Below, in pieces: positions 47,966-59,000 of a stretch of 64,000 nucleotides of DNA; the stretch's first letter is position 1, and the number at the start of each line of letters is the position of its first letter. The notes under the pieces are model-generated. The model did not search any database, was not told the DNA's origin, and saw only the letters and a program-made list of their open reading frames with translations. Origin of the DNA: Sipunculus nudus (taxonomy: Eukaryota > Annelida > Sipuncula > Golfingiida > Sipunculidae); contig CM049310.1 of assembly GCA_026874595.1 (NCBI GenBank), forward strand, positions 34,847,558 to 34,911,557, written 5' to 3'. Made by a program: the position numbers and the translations under genes.

Positions 47966-48050
47966 ACATGAGCAGTGGCGTAGGGAGGGGGGGATCCTCG
48001 ACATGTCCCCTCCCCGGGTCCCCCCCCCCCCCCATTTGAGTCTGCTGATG
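47966..48050. repeat. Poly-G/poly-C-bearing short repeat fragment
   Basis: gcagtggcgtagggaggggg ... gggtcccccccccccccc. 'agtggcgtaggga' is a common boundary word of short interspersed repeats in animals; the family is not identified. Confidence 0.35.
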
Positions 48051-48689
48051 TTAATTTAAGGGCAGGTTTGACATTCGGACCAAAGTTGATCACTTTTACA
48101 TAAACTCTATACAGACAAAGAATGAGCAGGCAGCCAGTCCCTGTGCTTCCCTCGACACTTACCTCTTCAAAGTACCCCTTTGTATCAAAGCCTCTCTTTA
48201 AAAGCTTTCGTACAAAGAGCCATAGGTTTCTTAATCTTTCTATTAAGTGTCATTTGTCAGGCCAGGTCTGGGTCCTGGCACCAAATCACAGTCTGGAAAA
48301 TAATCCCAACATTTAGGCTCACCCCTGTCACTTGGCCAGTCCCTGTTTACTTAAAAAATGGGCAGAACTATAGAAACCGGGCTTCAGCCTACCGCCGGTA
48401 CAACGGGTGTCGCATAATAAATTGTTTCCTGGAAAAGGCCGATACATATCATTTTCCTCAGAATTCCCGTATTTAATTTTGCTCATAGCTGGAGTTTATT
48501 ATATTAGAGGAGAAGGGGTCTGGGGAACCTGGGTTCCCCGTCTGAATGGGGGTGTGGGGGCGGAGCCCCCACCTAAAGCTTAATTTTCCTGTTAAAATAG
48601 TAAATGGTTTCCCATTTTCGCGATAGATGCCTCTCACTTCAATCGCACATATAAATGAATAAAACTTGCTCCTGCTGGTATCTCGTCTT
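48051..48689. other. No recognised feature
   Basis: A G/C-rich patch at about 48515-48580 (ggtctggggaacctgggttc; gggggcggagcccccac). Otherwise unassigned. Confidence 0.4.
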
Positions 48690-48830
48690 CACGGCTCACT
48701 TAGTAGCGTGTAGGGCTCCTAGTCTAGAGATCGTAGGTTCGATTCCCGATTCAGGCCACCTCTGATGCTTAGTAATTGATTATGTTAGAAGAGTTGAGTG
48801 TAGGGACATCTACAGGGAAAAGTAGTTAAA
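48690..48830 (+). repeat. tRNA-derived SINE (or tRNA pseudogene) head
   Basis: The A-box-like ggctcacttagtagcgtg is followed 25 bases later by a perfect B box ggttcgattcc (48736-48746) and an acceptor-like tcaggcca. The head does not fold into a clean cloverleaf: the D-arm/anticodon-stem spacing is off and the 5' acceptor strand is weak. It continues without a break into non-tRNA sequence, as in tRNA-derived SINEs. The 3' end is not defined. Confidence 0.6.
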
Positions 48831-49261
48831 ATAGGGAACGAGAGGAGACTGTTTTATTTATATGTTCCTCAATAGAAGCGAAGCCCGCTTTCTATAGTGG
48901 CTCCAAAAAATGTTAGGCTTATATGTCACTTGCACTTGCCTCCAGCAGGACTGCTGCAAACTGCATGCGTCTTTCCTGATGTACTGAACAGTGTGTGTGT
49001 ATCCAATGGGTACTGGTTTATTCTTCAGAACTGACCACTTCATGTGAGGCTGATTTCCAGAAAATTTGAATCATTAGTCATATTGCAAAGGCACATTTTC
49101 ATTATCTTATCAATATCTTTGTTTCTATTCAGTAATTTGTTTTCTGTATAAAAAGCAATCACATGCTGGAAAAATAATCATTCCACATCCTTTTTAATTT
49201 TTACTATTACAAAAAAATTAAATTATAGGTTGGGAATTTACCTGTTCTTTTTATACACCTG
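48831..49261. other. No recognised feature
   Basis: AT-rich, unassigned. Confidence 0.4.
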
Positions 49262-49830
49262 TCATATGTGATCGGGATATGTGATATGGTATATATACCC
49301 ACCATCCATCCATCTAGCTGTCTAAACATCCGTCCGTCCATCCATCTATTAACTTTTAGTGTCACTGCAGTAACCTACCTGGGCTTTGATGGATTTTCAC
49401 GAAACCATAATTACTTACCAACAGTTTATCTTGCCCAAGTTCTATTATGAGCAACATCCACACAAACTTGATAAGGTCACTAGGTTACTTTGTGGTGTCA
49501 CCGCTATAATTTATGAAGAATATGAAGGATTTTGGTAATACTATTCAGAAATGTTAATCAATAAAATATCTTGCCTAAGATTGATTTCCAGCAAAATCCA
49601 TGCATATTTAATTAGGTCAGAGGTCACCTCACTTTGAAGGCACCATGGTGACTAACCAAAAATCCTATTGATTTTCATGAAACTTGATCATTATACATTT
49701 TACCAATAGAGTTTCTCACCTGAATTACCTTCTCATCAAAATTCACTCATATTTAATGAGGTCAAAGGTCACCAGATAAACGACGGGTGTATTATGCACA
49801 TTTGCGGTGTTCTTGTGTATTAATGTATTT
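49262..49830 (+). mobile_element. Family E element, copy E2
   Basis: Starts near tgtgatcgggatatgtgata, then a ccatccatcc/gtccgtcc microsatellite. It shares 'gggctttgatggattttcac' and 'gatttccagcaaaatccatg' with E1 and ends near cgacgggtgtattatgcaca. Contains aggtca(g/a)aggtca at about 49615 and 49759. Confidence 0.6.
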
Positions 49831-49963
49831 GTGTAGATTAATTACACATTTTAAAATTTTGAGTGTAAATGAAAACTTTTCAGGCAGTATTGTAGCTTGT
49901 TATCCATATGCCTCATGTTGAATAAAACAAACAGAGGCACAATCTCTGATAAAAAAACAATAA

Positions 49964-50567
49964 AGCCCAAAACAGACTAACGCGCACGTCACGCGCGCGT
50001 CAAGCGTCACACGTGCGCCACACGACAAATTCAAAACACACTAATGCGGCTACAACTTGCACGACACGCGTCAGATTGGAAAGTATTAACCGAGCACCTA
50101 TTGCATTTTTTTGTTTATCTGTGTAACAATAGTAATTTTGATATTCAGCATTGGATTACTTGTATACAAATATATATCTTTTGTGACCTGTTCTTAATAT
50201 GACAGAACTCAGTCACTATTCTGAACGATATTTATATATCTGTGTTGCTTGATTTCATGTTTTCTATCCAGATACAAATGAATAATTATAGTTCAATGAA
50301 TTATAACAAACGTTTCACCCGGAGTTTTATGTAGAATTCGAGTGCTGGGGGGGTAACCCTCTGTTTAGTTATGTCATTAGCAGGAATCCCCATGCGGCTA
50401 GCACGCGTCACGCGTAAAAAATCACTCGAGGAGCGATAGCTGACGCTTGACGCTTGACGCTTGACGTGCGCGTCATGCGCGCATTAGTCTGTTTTGTCAT
50501 TGATAAATAGAGTGGAGCGATTTTTCTAGATTTGACGCTTGATGCACGCGATAGTGTGTTTTGGGCT
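49964..50567 (+). mobile_element. M element copy M2, uninterrupted
   Basis: Inverted ends agcccaaaacagactaacgc and gatagtgtgttttgggct, 604 bases, flanked by TAA on the left and TGA on the right. GCG-rich subterminal stretches include a triplicated gcttgac word near 50440-50463. Serves as the empty-site reference for the B1 insertion in M1. No coding capacity. Confidence 0.75.
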
Positions 50568-50814
50568 TGAGTCCTTGGTGTTACTGGTATCCATATCCAC
50601 TGAGAGCAAAAAAAAACTGAACATAGAAGAGTTAATTTGTTAGGATATTTTCTAACAAACTCATCAAAAGGCTTTTGCAAATGTTCAAAATGTGAATCAT
50701 TAAACAAATACACAATGTTCTTTAACTTGTATAAACTCCAATCAGTGCTTGTATTACATCTCTCTGGCATGATTCATATGACATGCTAATAAAAGCAACT
50801 CTCTTGTGTTCTCT

Positions 50815-51735
50815 ATGTATCTGTCAGGGTAGAGTTTGCGATCTGGTGGAATTGGAGTTTCTACTGGGAGAAACTACGATCGGAGTCTCTGCTGGTAGAA
50901 ACCATGATCAGAGTTTCTACCAGTAGAAACTCCGATCCCACTGGTAGAGATTCCGATCGTGGTTTCTACCAGTTGAAACTGCGATTGATCATTACACAAC
51001 TAATTAACACCTTAACTGTGACAGCTTTCACACCTTGTGAGTTGTTTGGTTACAAAAACATACATTAAAGGTAAAACGTTAAAGGTAAACATTTCACACC
51101 TAATCAATACTTGCCTTTTATCTTTCCCACTTAGTGAATTATTTCGTTTGAAGAACAAACATCAAGGGTAATAATTTTACAACACAATGGTTCCTTGCCT
51201 GTGACATACTGAAAAATAAATAGGAAATAAATTCACAGGTTTTTAAAGGGGAAATAGGCATAAGATATAAAGTCACAATTTTTTAAGAAAATTCACATAT
51301 TTAATATTTTAATAAATATATAATATTATTAAACAACCACAGAAACTTATTTCGGGATTTGCACCAATAGAGTTCCTATCTATAGAACTGAAGTTCCTAC
51401 CAGTAGGATCGCAGTTTCTACTGGCCTGGTAGGATCACAGTTACTACTGGTTGGCCCATCAGTAGAATTGAAGTTCCTACCAGTAGGAACTCAGTTTCTT
51501 CAGGTAGGAACTGTGATTGGAGTATAGTATCAGTAGAATTGAAGTTCCTACCAGTAGGATCGGAGTTCCTACTGGTCGAAACCATGATCAAAATCTCTAC
51601 TAGTAGGATCAGAGTTTCTACCTGTAGAAACTCCGATCATGGTTTCTACCAGCAGAGACTAGCTCAGATCGTAGTTTCTACTGGTAGAAACTCCGATTCT
51701 ACCAGATCACAATCTCTACCTTGACATATATACAT
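50815..51735. mobile_element. Small foldback-like element with palindromic subrepeats
   Basis: The first ~120 bases (atgtatctgtcagggtagag ...) match the complement of the last ~120 (... ctctaccttgacatatatac). Both arms are built from the partly palindromic word gagtttctaccagtagaaac plus tccgatc in alternating orientation. A second block of such words occupies 51360-51600; the AT-rich centre (51000-51350) is unique. No target duplication was resolved and no protein is encoded. Confidence 0.7.
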
Positions 51736-52912
51736 GGGTATTCCTCTTTAAGATCTGTATACCACTGGTACTAAGTAATAGGTCTGTTGAATATCTTTTC
51801 TTGTTATCATTCTTGTTATTTCTTGACCACATGATGGCAGCTGCAGTATGATCTACTTGTGAAATAACAGAATCCTAGGGAAACAAAAATACTTTAACAA
51901 ATTTTGTAACATATATTTTACCTACTAAAAGAGAAAGTGCCTAATTGAAAAATGTTTGTGATAACTGGTCATGCCTTATATAGATAAACAATCTCGTATA
52001 AGTCAATCACATAGGCTTTATATAAGAACTTTTCTGAAAAGACATTACCTCCAGTTCTTTATTATATACAGAGAGTAAGCCAGAAACCACATTTATAAAG
52101 TCTATATAGAAAGGGAAGTTGTTTAAAGCTAGCTTTAAAACCAAACTGATCATGCCTTGATCTGTTTTAAACGCAAATGCCCTTTTAGGTCACCCTCTTT
52201 TGTTAGTTATTAGTTGTCAGATCCACTCTTTTCACAACTCAAGTAACAGGTCGGATTTCAACGAATCATTGTAAATACAAACTTTTTTGGGGTACCGTGA
52301 TAAACTGTTACACTATACCTACATTTTGATGAAATGTATTTGTATTTTTTAAAAAGTACAGGTTGATTATTGTGACTTCTATGCAGTGATAGTGTAACTA
52401 ACCCGAAAAAAATGAAAGGATGTGCATTATTTCCACATGTACATATATCCCTGTGACCATACTAATTTTGAATAGACCATTATGTTCATTATGCTTTTGT
52501 TGTCAAACAAATAAGTACTGTCAAGATGGCTGTGAAAAGATGCAGTAATTTATTTAAGTATTTTTTTTTTCATAATATTTTCTGCATTTTATTGTCATAT
52601 AAAATTGTTGAATGAGATTGAGATCATTAAAATATCACATTGTCCCATTTAGGAAGCCTTTTACAAAGTATTATAGGTAAAACAGGTACATAGGGTAAAT
52701 CCTTAGTTGTTATGTTTCAGTTCAGTTCAAAGTCTTGGTTATTTTTATGGGCATGATAAATATATCTTATCTGAATTGGTTCTCCACCTAGTGGCCTCAG
52801 GAGGCACAATGTTTCTTTGTTGCAATAAGATAAGTTCAGGACTCTTAACTATACCATTAGTACTCTTGCTTCAGCAGACTTGTAGCACAGGGATTATATT
52901 TTCTTGTTACAG
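51736..52912. other. Upstream region of the NB-ARC/TPR gene
   Basis: AT-rich, no recognisable repeat or coding exon. It probably holds the first intron or promoter of the gene starting at 52922. A 143-codon frame at 52707-53138 is out of phase with the real exon and is rejected. Confidence 0.4.
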
Positions 52913-52921
52913 AATAACTGA

Positions 52922-53069
52922 ATGGGGAAAATGGCAGGCAAACCCAAACATCCTGGAGATCATCTCCAAGCTGTGGATGAGAATTATCCATTCATTGGCA
53001 GGGATAAAGAACAAGCAAGATTCACCAAAATTCTGTGTAAAAATACAACATGCATATTTATGCTCAAAG
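52922..53069 (+). CDS. Exon 1 of the NB-ARC/TPR gene (start codon)
   Basis: Follows a good acceptor (ttttcttgttacag, ending 52912) and a nine-base leader aataactga, whose TGA is in frame just before the ATG. A second ATG lies at residue 4. Ends cuaaag-type 'ctcaaag|gtaaga' in phase 1. Encodes a short polar lead and FIGRDKEQARFTKIL. Confidence 0.75.
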
Positions 53070-56000
53070 GTAAGATATGCTCTGATATGCGAGTGCAAGT
53101 TCACTCTTTTTTATCTGAATTTTGTTGATTTTACATAACTTTTCAAAGTATCATTTGTTGTTTTCATGTAGCTTGTAAATTTTAGTTTTGAAGTAAAATT
53201 TGTTGATTTTTGTGCTGTTTACAACCATCTGTATGATTGTAAGAACCAGGCACCTATTGTTAGAAGTAGGCCTAAATAGAACTAGAGATATCTGACATTC
53301 TGATATTTCTGTCTAAATCTTCTTTCAATAAAAATGAAGTCATTGTGACCTATAATCTCTGAGCTAAGTGGCAAAAGTCCTAGTTTAACAAAATTGAAGT
53401 TATACTCTTGTTTGTTTAAATTTTCAACTTTTATAAATGACTAGCTGCGTGGATTGTCTAGAAATTTGGTAAGCTTGGTACTCAATGAAGAATTTTGCTT
53501 ATGAGAAGTCATGAAACCTTATTAAGTATCAGTTGTTTTTCCTTCCAACAGGTCATCCAAGTGCTGGTAAAACTAGAACGGCCAAAGAGGTTGTGCGTGC
53601 AGCTTTACATATTCACCAAAAAGAAAATGTTGAAGCCAAAGCTTACTTTATATCAGCCCAGGAGAGCCAAAATATGACAAAAATCAAACTAGAACTGGCA
53701 AATCAATGTGGTTGTATGACTTCTGTAGCAGAATGTCCAAACATGCAGAACGTGTATTCAGCAGCCAGGCTCATGGCCGATAAATACAAAATTTACTTTC
53801 TCCTTGATAATGTCGAGGATTTGTTGCCAGATCATCAAACAGAATTAATGAAGTTGTGCACAGACCTGGTGGAGATCAAAAGTACTCATCAAATAACAGT
53901 AGTGTTAACATCTCGGGTAGAGTTACAGTTTCCAAGGTTAACAAAAGAACAATTTATCATGGCAGAGCTTGAACCGCTTTCTGTATCTGATGCGGTGACA
54001 TTTCTGAGACTTGTATGTGACTCGAGTAATGAATCAGAGGACGACGAGGAGTTTTTACTTGACCCTGTGTGCTTGGAAGAGGATCTAGCAGTAAAACTTG
54101 TGAAACTTCTTGGCAGACTCCCCCTTGCTATTTTAACTGTCGGCTCAATGTTACGTGCCAGAGATTACACACCTGAGGAAGCGCTGGAGCTTGCCCTGGA
54201 CCCTACAACTGCTGGGGGAGTGCTTAAACTTGCTGATGATAGGTTTGCAGATTCTGATAGACTAGAAATTATATTAAAAATCTATATGGGGAGAATCCAG
54301 AAGGTTTTGCAGGAGCAACTTGCTCAGATTAACTACATTCCTGGTGGATTCAAACCAGATGTGGTCGCTGCTTTACAGGACACCAGTGTGGGTGAGTTAA
54401 TTTAAGAATTTCCTCATTATTATCAAACATTTAATATCTGATATGTACATATATCTGATCAGTAAATCTGACATATCTTAGTTTTGACAACTAGAATTAT
54501 CAGGTACACAGCTTATATTTTATATAATATAATATATAAACATGTATTTATATCTGGGAAAGCTACTTTTAGTAATTGAAATAGTGTAGCCTTTCAACCA
54601 AAGACATATATTTTAGGTCTCATAAGAAATGCAATAGCTAGACCTGGTGTCCTACATGTCTTTCCTCAGTATTTTTACAGGTTTGTTTCATACAGTATTT
54701 AATAATGTATACTACATAGTACTAGTGAATAACTTATATCTGGGTGCCAGTGTTTCTCAGCATTGTCAGTCTGTTTCCTATTTTAATTCTATGGATATAC
54801 AGGTAATAGTCACTGGAAATTACATGCACACATATCAGCCAGATTACCATATCTGTCATAGTATATGTATGTCATGTTAATGTTTGCTAATTTATGTAAT
54901 ATACTTAGCCTCTGTTTATCACTCGTGATAAGGGAATCTATCTGGATGCTGTTTTACTTATCATTTAACTAGTGATATACAAAAGAAGTGATTTTATTGA
55001 GATCTCATGAACATGTATTTGCATTACACCAGTGATCTCACTGCAGGATAAAAATTTCCATAATTGTATCCCCAGACAAAGTCAGGGATACTATGGTTTT
55101 ATGATGGTTCCAGATAAATCTGCCACTAAAGATAAATCTTGTCAGGTTCGTGAATATATAGGAGTTTTGTTTACCCCCTAACTTAAGAAGCACTGCATCT
55201 GTTCTCTTCAAATTTGATCCCAAAAATATAATAACCACAAATATCCTAGATTTTTAGCTCAGCTGACTATAAGTCATCTGAGCTATGGTCATGGTTCACT
55301 GTCTGTCTGTCTGTCTGTCTGTCCGTTAGACTGGCACTTTTTAAAACCTACGAATCCAAAATTTGGAATACTGTTAGATATCCCCAAGGTCTCCTACAAA
55401 ACCAAGACTGGGTCCCTGTGACTTTGTTCCTTTGAGAAATTAAGGAAAAAACCTCAAATTTCCATTGAAACCCCATTTTCACACTTCAGGACTGCCTAAT
55501 ATCAAAACCACTTGCATGTTTTTCTTAATATTTACCAGAAGTATTCTCCTATATATTTCCTATTTACATGCCAGAAATTAAGTCCGTTGAGTATAATTTC
55601 TTTAAGTTTTAGGCCCAGACATAATGGACTTTGTAAAAAATCAGGAAAAAGATTTACGCACTTAACATGAAAATTTTTGAAGCTATAGACTTTTTTTCCA
55701 AGTATATACCTTTGTTTAAATAAGATTAAATTGAATACCTAAAATTATATCTCAATTTTGTAAATTTTTTTTAAAAAGTGTTTCAAGGAGTTATGGCAGA
55801 AGATGCCATATTGTGTTTATATAGCATTTTTTAAGAAATCCATTTTCTTTTAAATGATTTCAACAAATTAAAATATAATTAAACCCATCGGTTTGCATAA
55901 ATTTATTAAATATGAAGCAAATAATGGATGAATAAAGGCACAGTTGTTAAATCTGAATGAAATATTTTTTTTAGATATTTATTGTTTTGCAAATTTAAAA

Positions 56001-59000
56001 AAATAGATATACATTTGGATGCATGATGTGGTATATATCTGAGATTTATGATGATGCAATTTTGAATTATTAATTAACTTTTATATTCAGATATATATGT
56101 TATATTGGAAATGTATGGAAATATTAACTTAATATAGAAAATAAATTAATGTGATAAAAAATGAAGATCTGATACAAACATTTCTTCATTATTTTCCTGT
56201 CTCAGCAGAATTGGAGATCAGGCTTTGTTAACCCTGTGTGTAAGTGTAGTTAATCCCACCGTCCATGTAACTCCCATCATTCCAACAACCCCCCCCCCCC
56301 CCCCACCCACACCACCACCACACCCCTACACCAGGTCCTTGCATGTGTGGACTGGGGACATTAGTTATATTTCAACTGTATACATTTTATAAAAAAAAAC
56401 CAAAGATTTAATAATATATATTATTAATAATGATCCAGTTGAACAAATTACTGAACTGTCATCAATATAACTCCACTAGGAGAACATACTTACCTAGTGA
56501 TACCCAATTAAAAGTTCTACTTTTTAGCGACCCAAAAAATGACAATTCAAACAAGGAAATATTAGAATTGGTAGCAAACTTTATTGAAAACTCAAACAGA
56601 TTCTAACATTTAATAATCTGATGTTATTGACAAACTCATTCCACACCCACCAAAACTCTCTCTCTCCTCTCAACTGGCTCCTTACACTTTCCAAATCACA
56701 ACTAAAAACATAGTCATTATGCTATCCACATCTTCCATGATACTTCAGTCATCAATATCCTGCCATGCATCAGAAAATTACCACTTTAGAATTCAGGAGC
56801 GAGCTTCATAAGCTTTAAGTAGCTTGCGCTCAATCTTTTGATAACGGTACATGTTTATATTTATATATGTGCTTAGGTAGAATACCACATGAATGTACTT
56901 ACTATGTATTGTGTCAATATATCATTCAAACAACTGTCAACAATTTATCAAAAAGCCAACCAATGATAATGTTAATAATATACATCTTATGTTCACAATG
57001 CTTCAATTTTATCATTAGGAAATGCATGGTTTGGTCACCAAATATTATTTGCAACAATTTCTTACTCATCAATACAAAACAATCATGTCAACCAGCCATG
57101 GCCTATATTACCTTTACCTCTTAGATTGTGAATATAAGACTTTATCTCCATTTAATATTATTTTATAATTTTTCCTTCAAGGACAACTTCAGCTAAGCAC
57201 AGTGAGACATGGGTCCCTTGTTTTTTTCTAGACTAGTGACCTTGACCTTGGTTTTAAAGGTCAAACCTGAAATACCCTGGTGGCCTTGTCAAGTGTCAGT
57301 ATATGCTTTTGAAGCTGGGGGCCTATTTTTGAAGAGGGTGTACGTTAATTGTCTGGGATACTACCAGGTATAAGGCATCTCCGATCAATGGGATAGTTTT
57401 CTACATTAATTCTGTGGACGGAATGTTTCAACAGAGGGGTGATTGTGCACACAAAAGGGTTTGTACTGGCCTTGCCAGTGAAGTTTGCTTTATTAGTGAA
57501 GACTGAAGAACACACTGAGTTTTATGTCACCAGTTATGTTTTAAATCCAGGACAGGTCCTGTTTCTTTTTTTTTTCTTATAGTCAGTTGATTTCAGACAT
57601 TCACTTATTTATTTTTTTTTTTAACTCATACAAACACTCTATATGTTATGGAGTGATCAGTTGATGATATCATGTAGTAATAGGCATACTGTATACCTGA
57701 GGGATGGGGTGGCCATTTTTAGGCAATGAAGTTTAATAATTCCTAGTGAGCAGAGGGTATAATCTGCATCTTGATGCACTTGGTCAAAGGTATTAGCATA
57801 ATATTAATGTCAGATGGCCAATTGTATAAATTAAAAAAATGGATGCCAGCAGGCACGTGGTTTTATTCAGGCCAGTATGTTAAGTAATCATTCAGATTCT
57901 AAGGCCTGTTTTTCACACTAGACTGCCCCAGCATACATTGTTCTTAAACCATATAGATATAACTGTGACGTTATAATGGCAGCTTTGTTAACAATAGCAT
58001 GGGCTCCAAAAATATTATACAGATTTAGGCTGGATTATCTTCTTTTATTCTGATGGATCTTAAGATGACATCACTTCATCCAGCATACTTCTGCTAACTG
58101 TAAGATGTTTCAACTCTTTGTTTCCTTACAGCCCTGGCCAAGAAAATGGTGATCAACCCACTGAAGTCCAGGTCAGTGATCTCATGGGACAAAAGATCAC
58201 AAAGGATTTACATTTCTCCTCCCATCAAAGAATTTGTGGAAAGACATCTCAGCCACATGCGAGATGAGCCAGCCACCAGGGCGAAATTCTGCCAGTTTTT
58301 CGGCCATGACCTGATAAAGCTGCTTACAGGTATGAACAGGACAAAAATCTAGTTGCAAACATAGCTAACAACAACTGTATGCTAGTCACTTGAATATAAC
58401 AACTTAGTTTTAATTTTTATGCTGTCATAAGCAAGGATGCATGATGTTCCATGGCAGGAGCTCACAAGATGAGAGATAATTTGTGAGTCTCACACTCGCT
58501 GCACTCTGGAGTAATCGTAAAAAAAATTCTGTATTGCCTGTTCATGCTCTGTTGCCTAGCTGTTAAAGGAAAACGTCAAATAATGTACTTAGAATATGTA
58601 TATAGAATCAAAAGCAAGGTTTTCTAGATCATGTTACATGAAAGCAAGCTAATTCATAAAAGAAATGAAACTGAGAGGAGAATTTAGCTTTATTTTCCAC
58701 GTAAAAAATATGAATTTATGATTAATTTCTTAAAATGACGTAGTACTGCACTATGCATGGTATGTAAATGTCTGTGCAGTTCAGAGCTGTAACATGCACT
58801 CTTTAATTTTGCTCTACAGATTTTGACAAAGATCCAGAGAGGTCCATGGAGCGACTTGCTGAGGATTATCTCAATTATGAAAAGTCCCTGAAAGTAGCAG
58901 ACTGTAAAGCAGTAAGATAGCCTTCATTTATTAGTCTTGACTGCAACAGACATGCTTGTATCCCTATTTGTACAAATACTGGCTTAAAAAAATTCCAATT

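Larger units (their letters stand above)
54392..58131 (+). other. Intron 2, 3.7 kb, repeat-filled
   Basis: Begins gtgagt and ends tttccttacag. Contains a family A element (55064-57365) itself split by a family B element (55251-57222). The remainder (54400-55060, 57370-58130) is AT-rich without further features. Confidence 0.75.

Noticed and set aside
48690-48757. Functional tRNA gene
   Set aside because: B box is perfect, but stem pairing is poor and no terminator T-run follows closely; a SINE head or pseudogene is more likely.
52707-53138. 143-codon frame overlapping exon 1 of the NB-ARC gene
   Set aside because: Wrong frame: the adjacent frame carries FIGRDKEQARFTKIL and joins the P-loop exon in phase.
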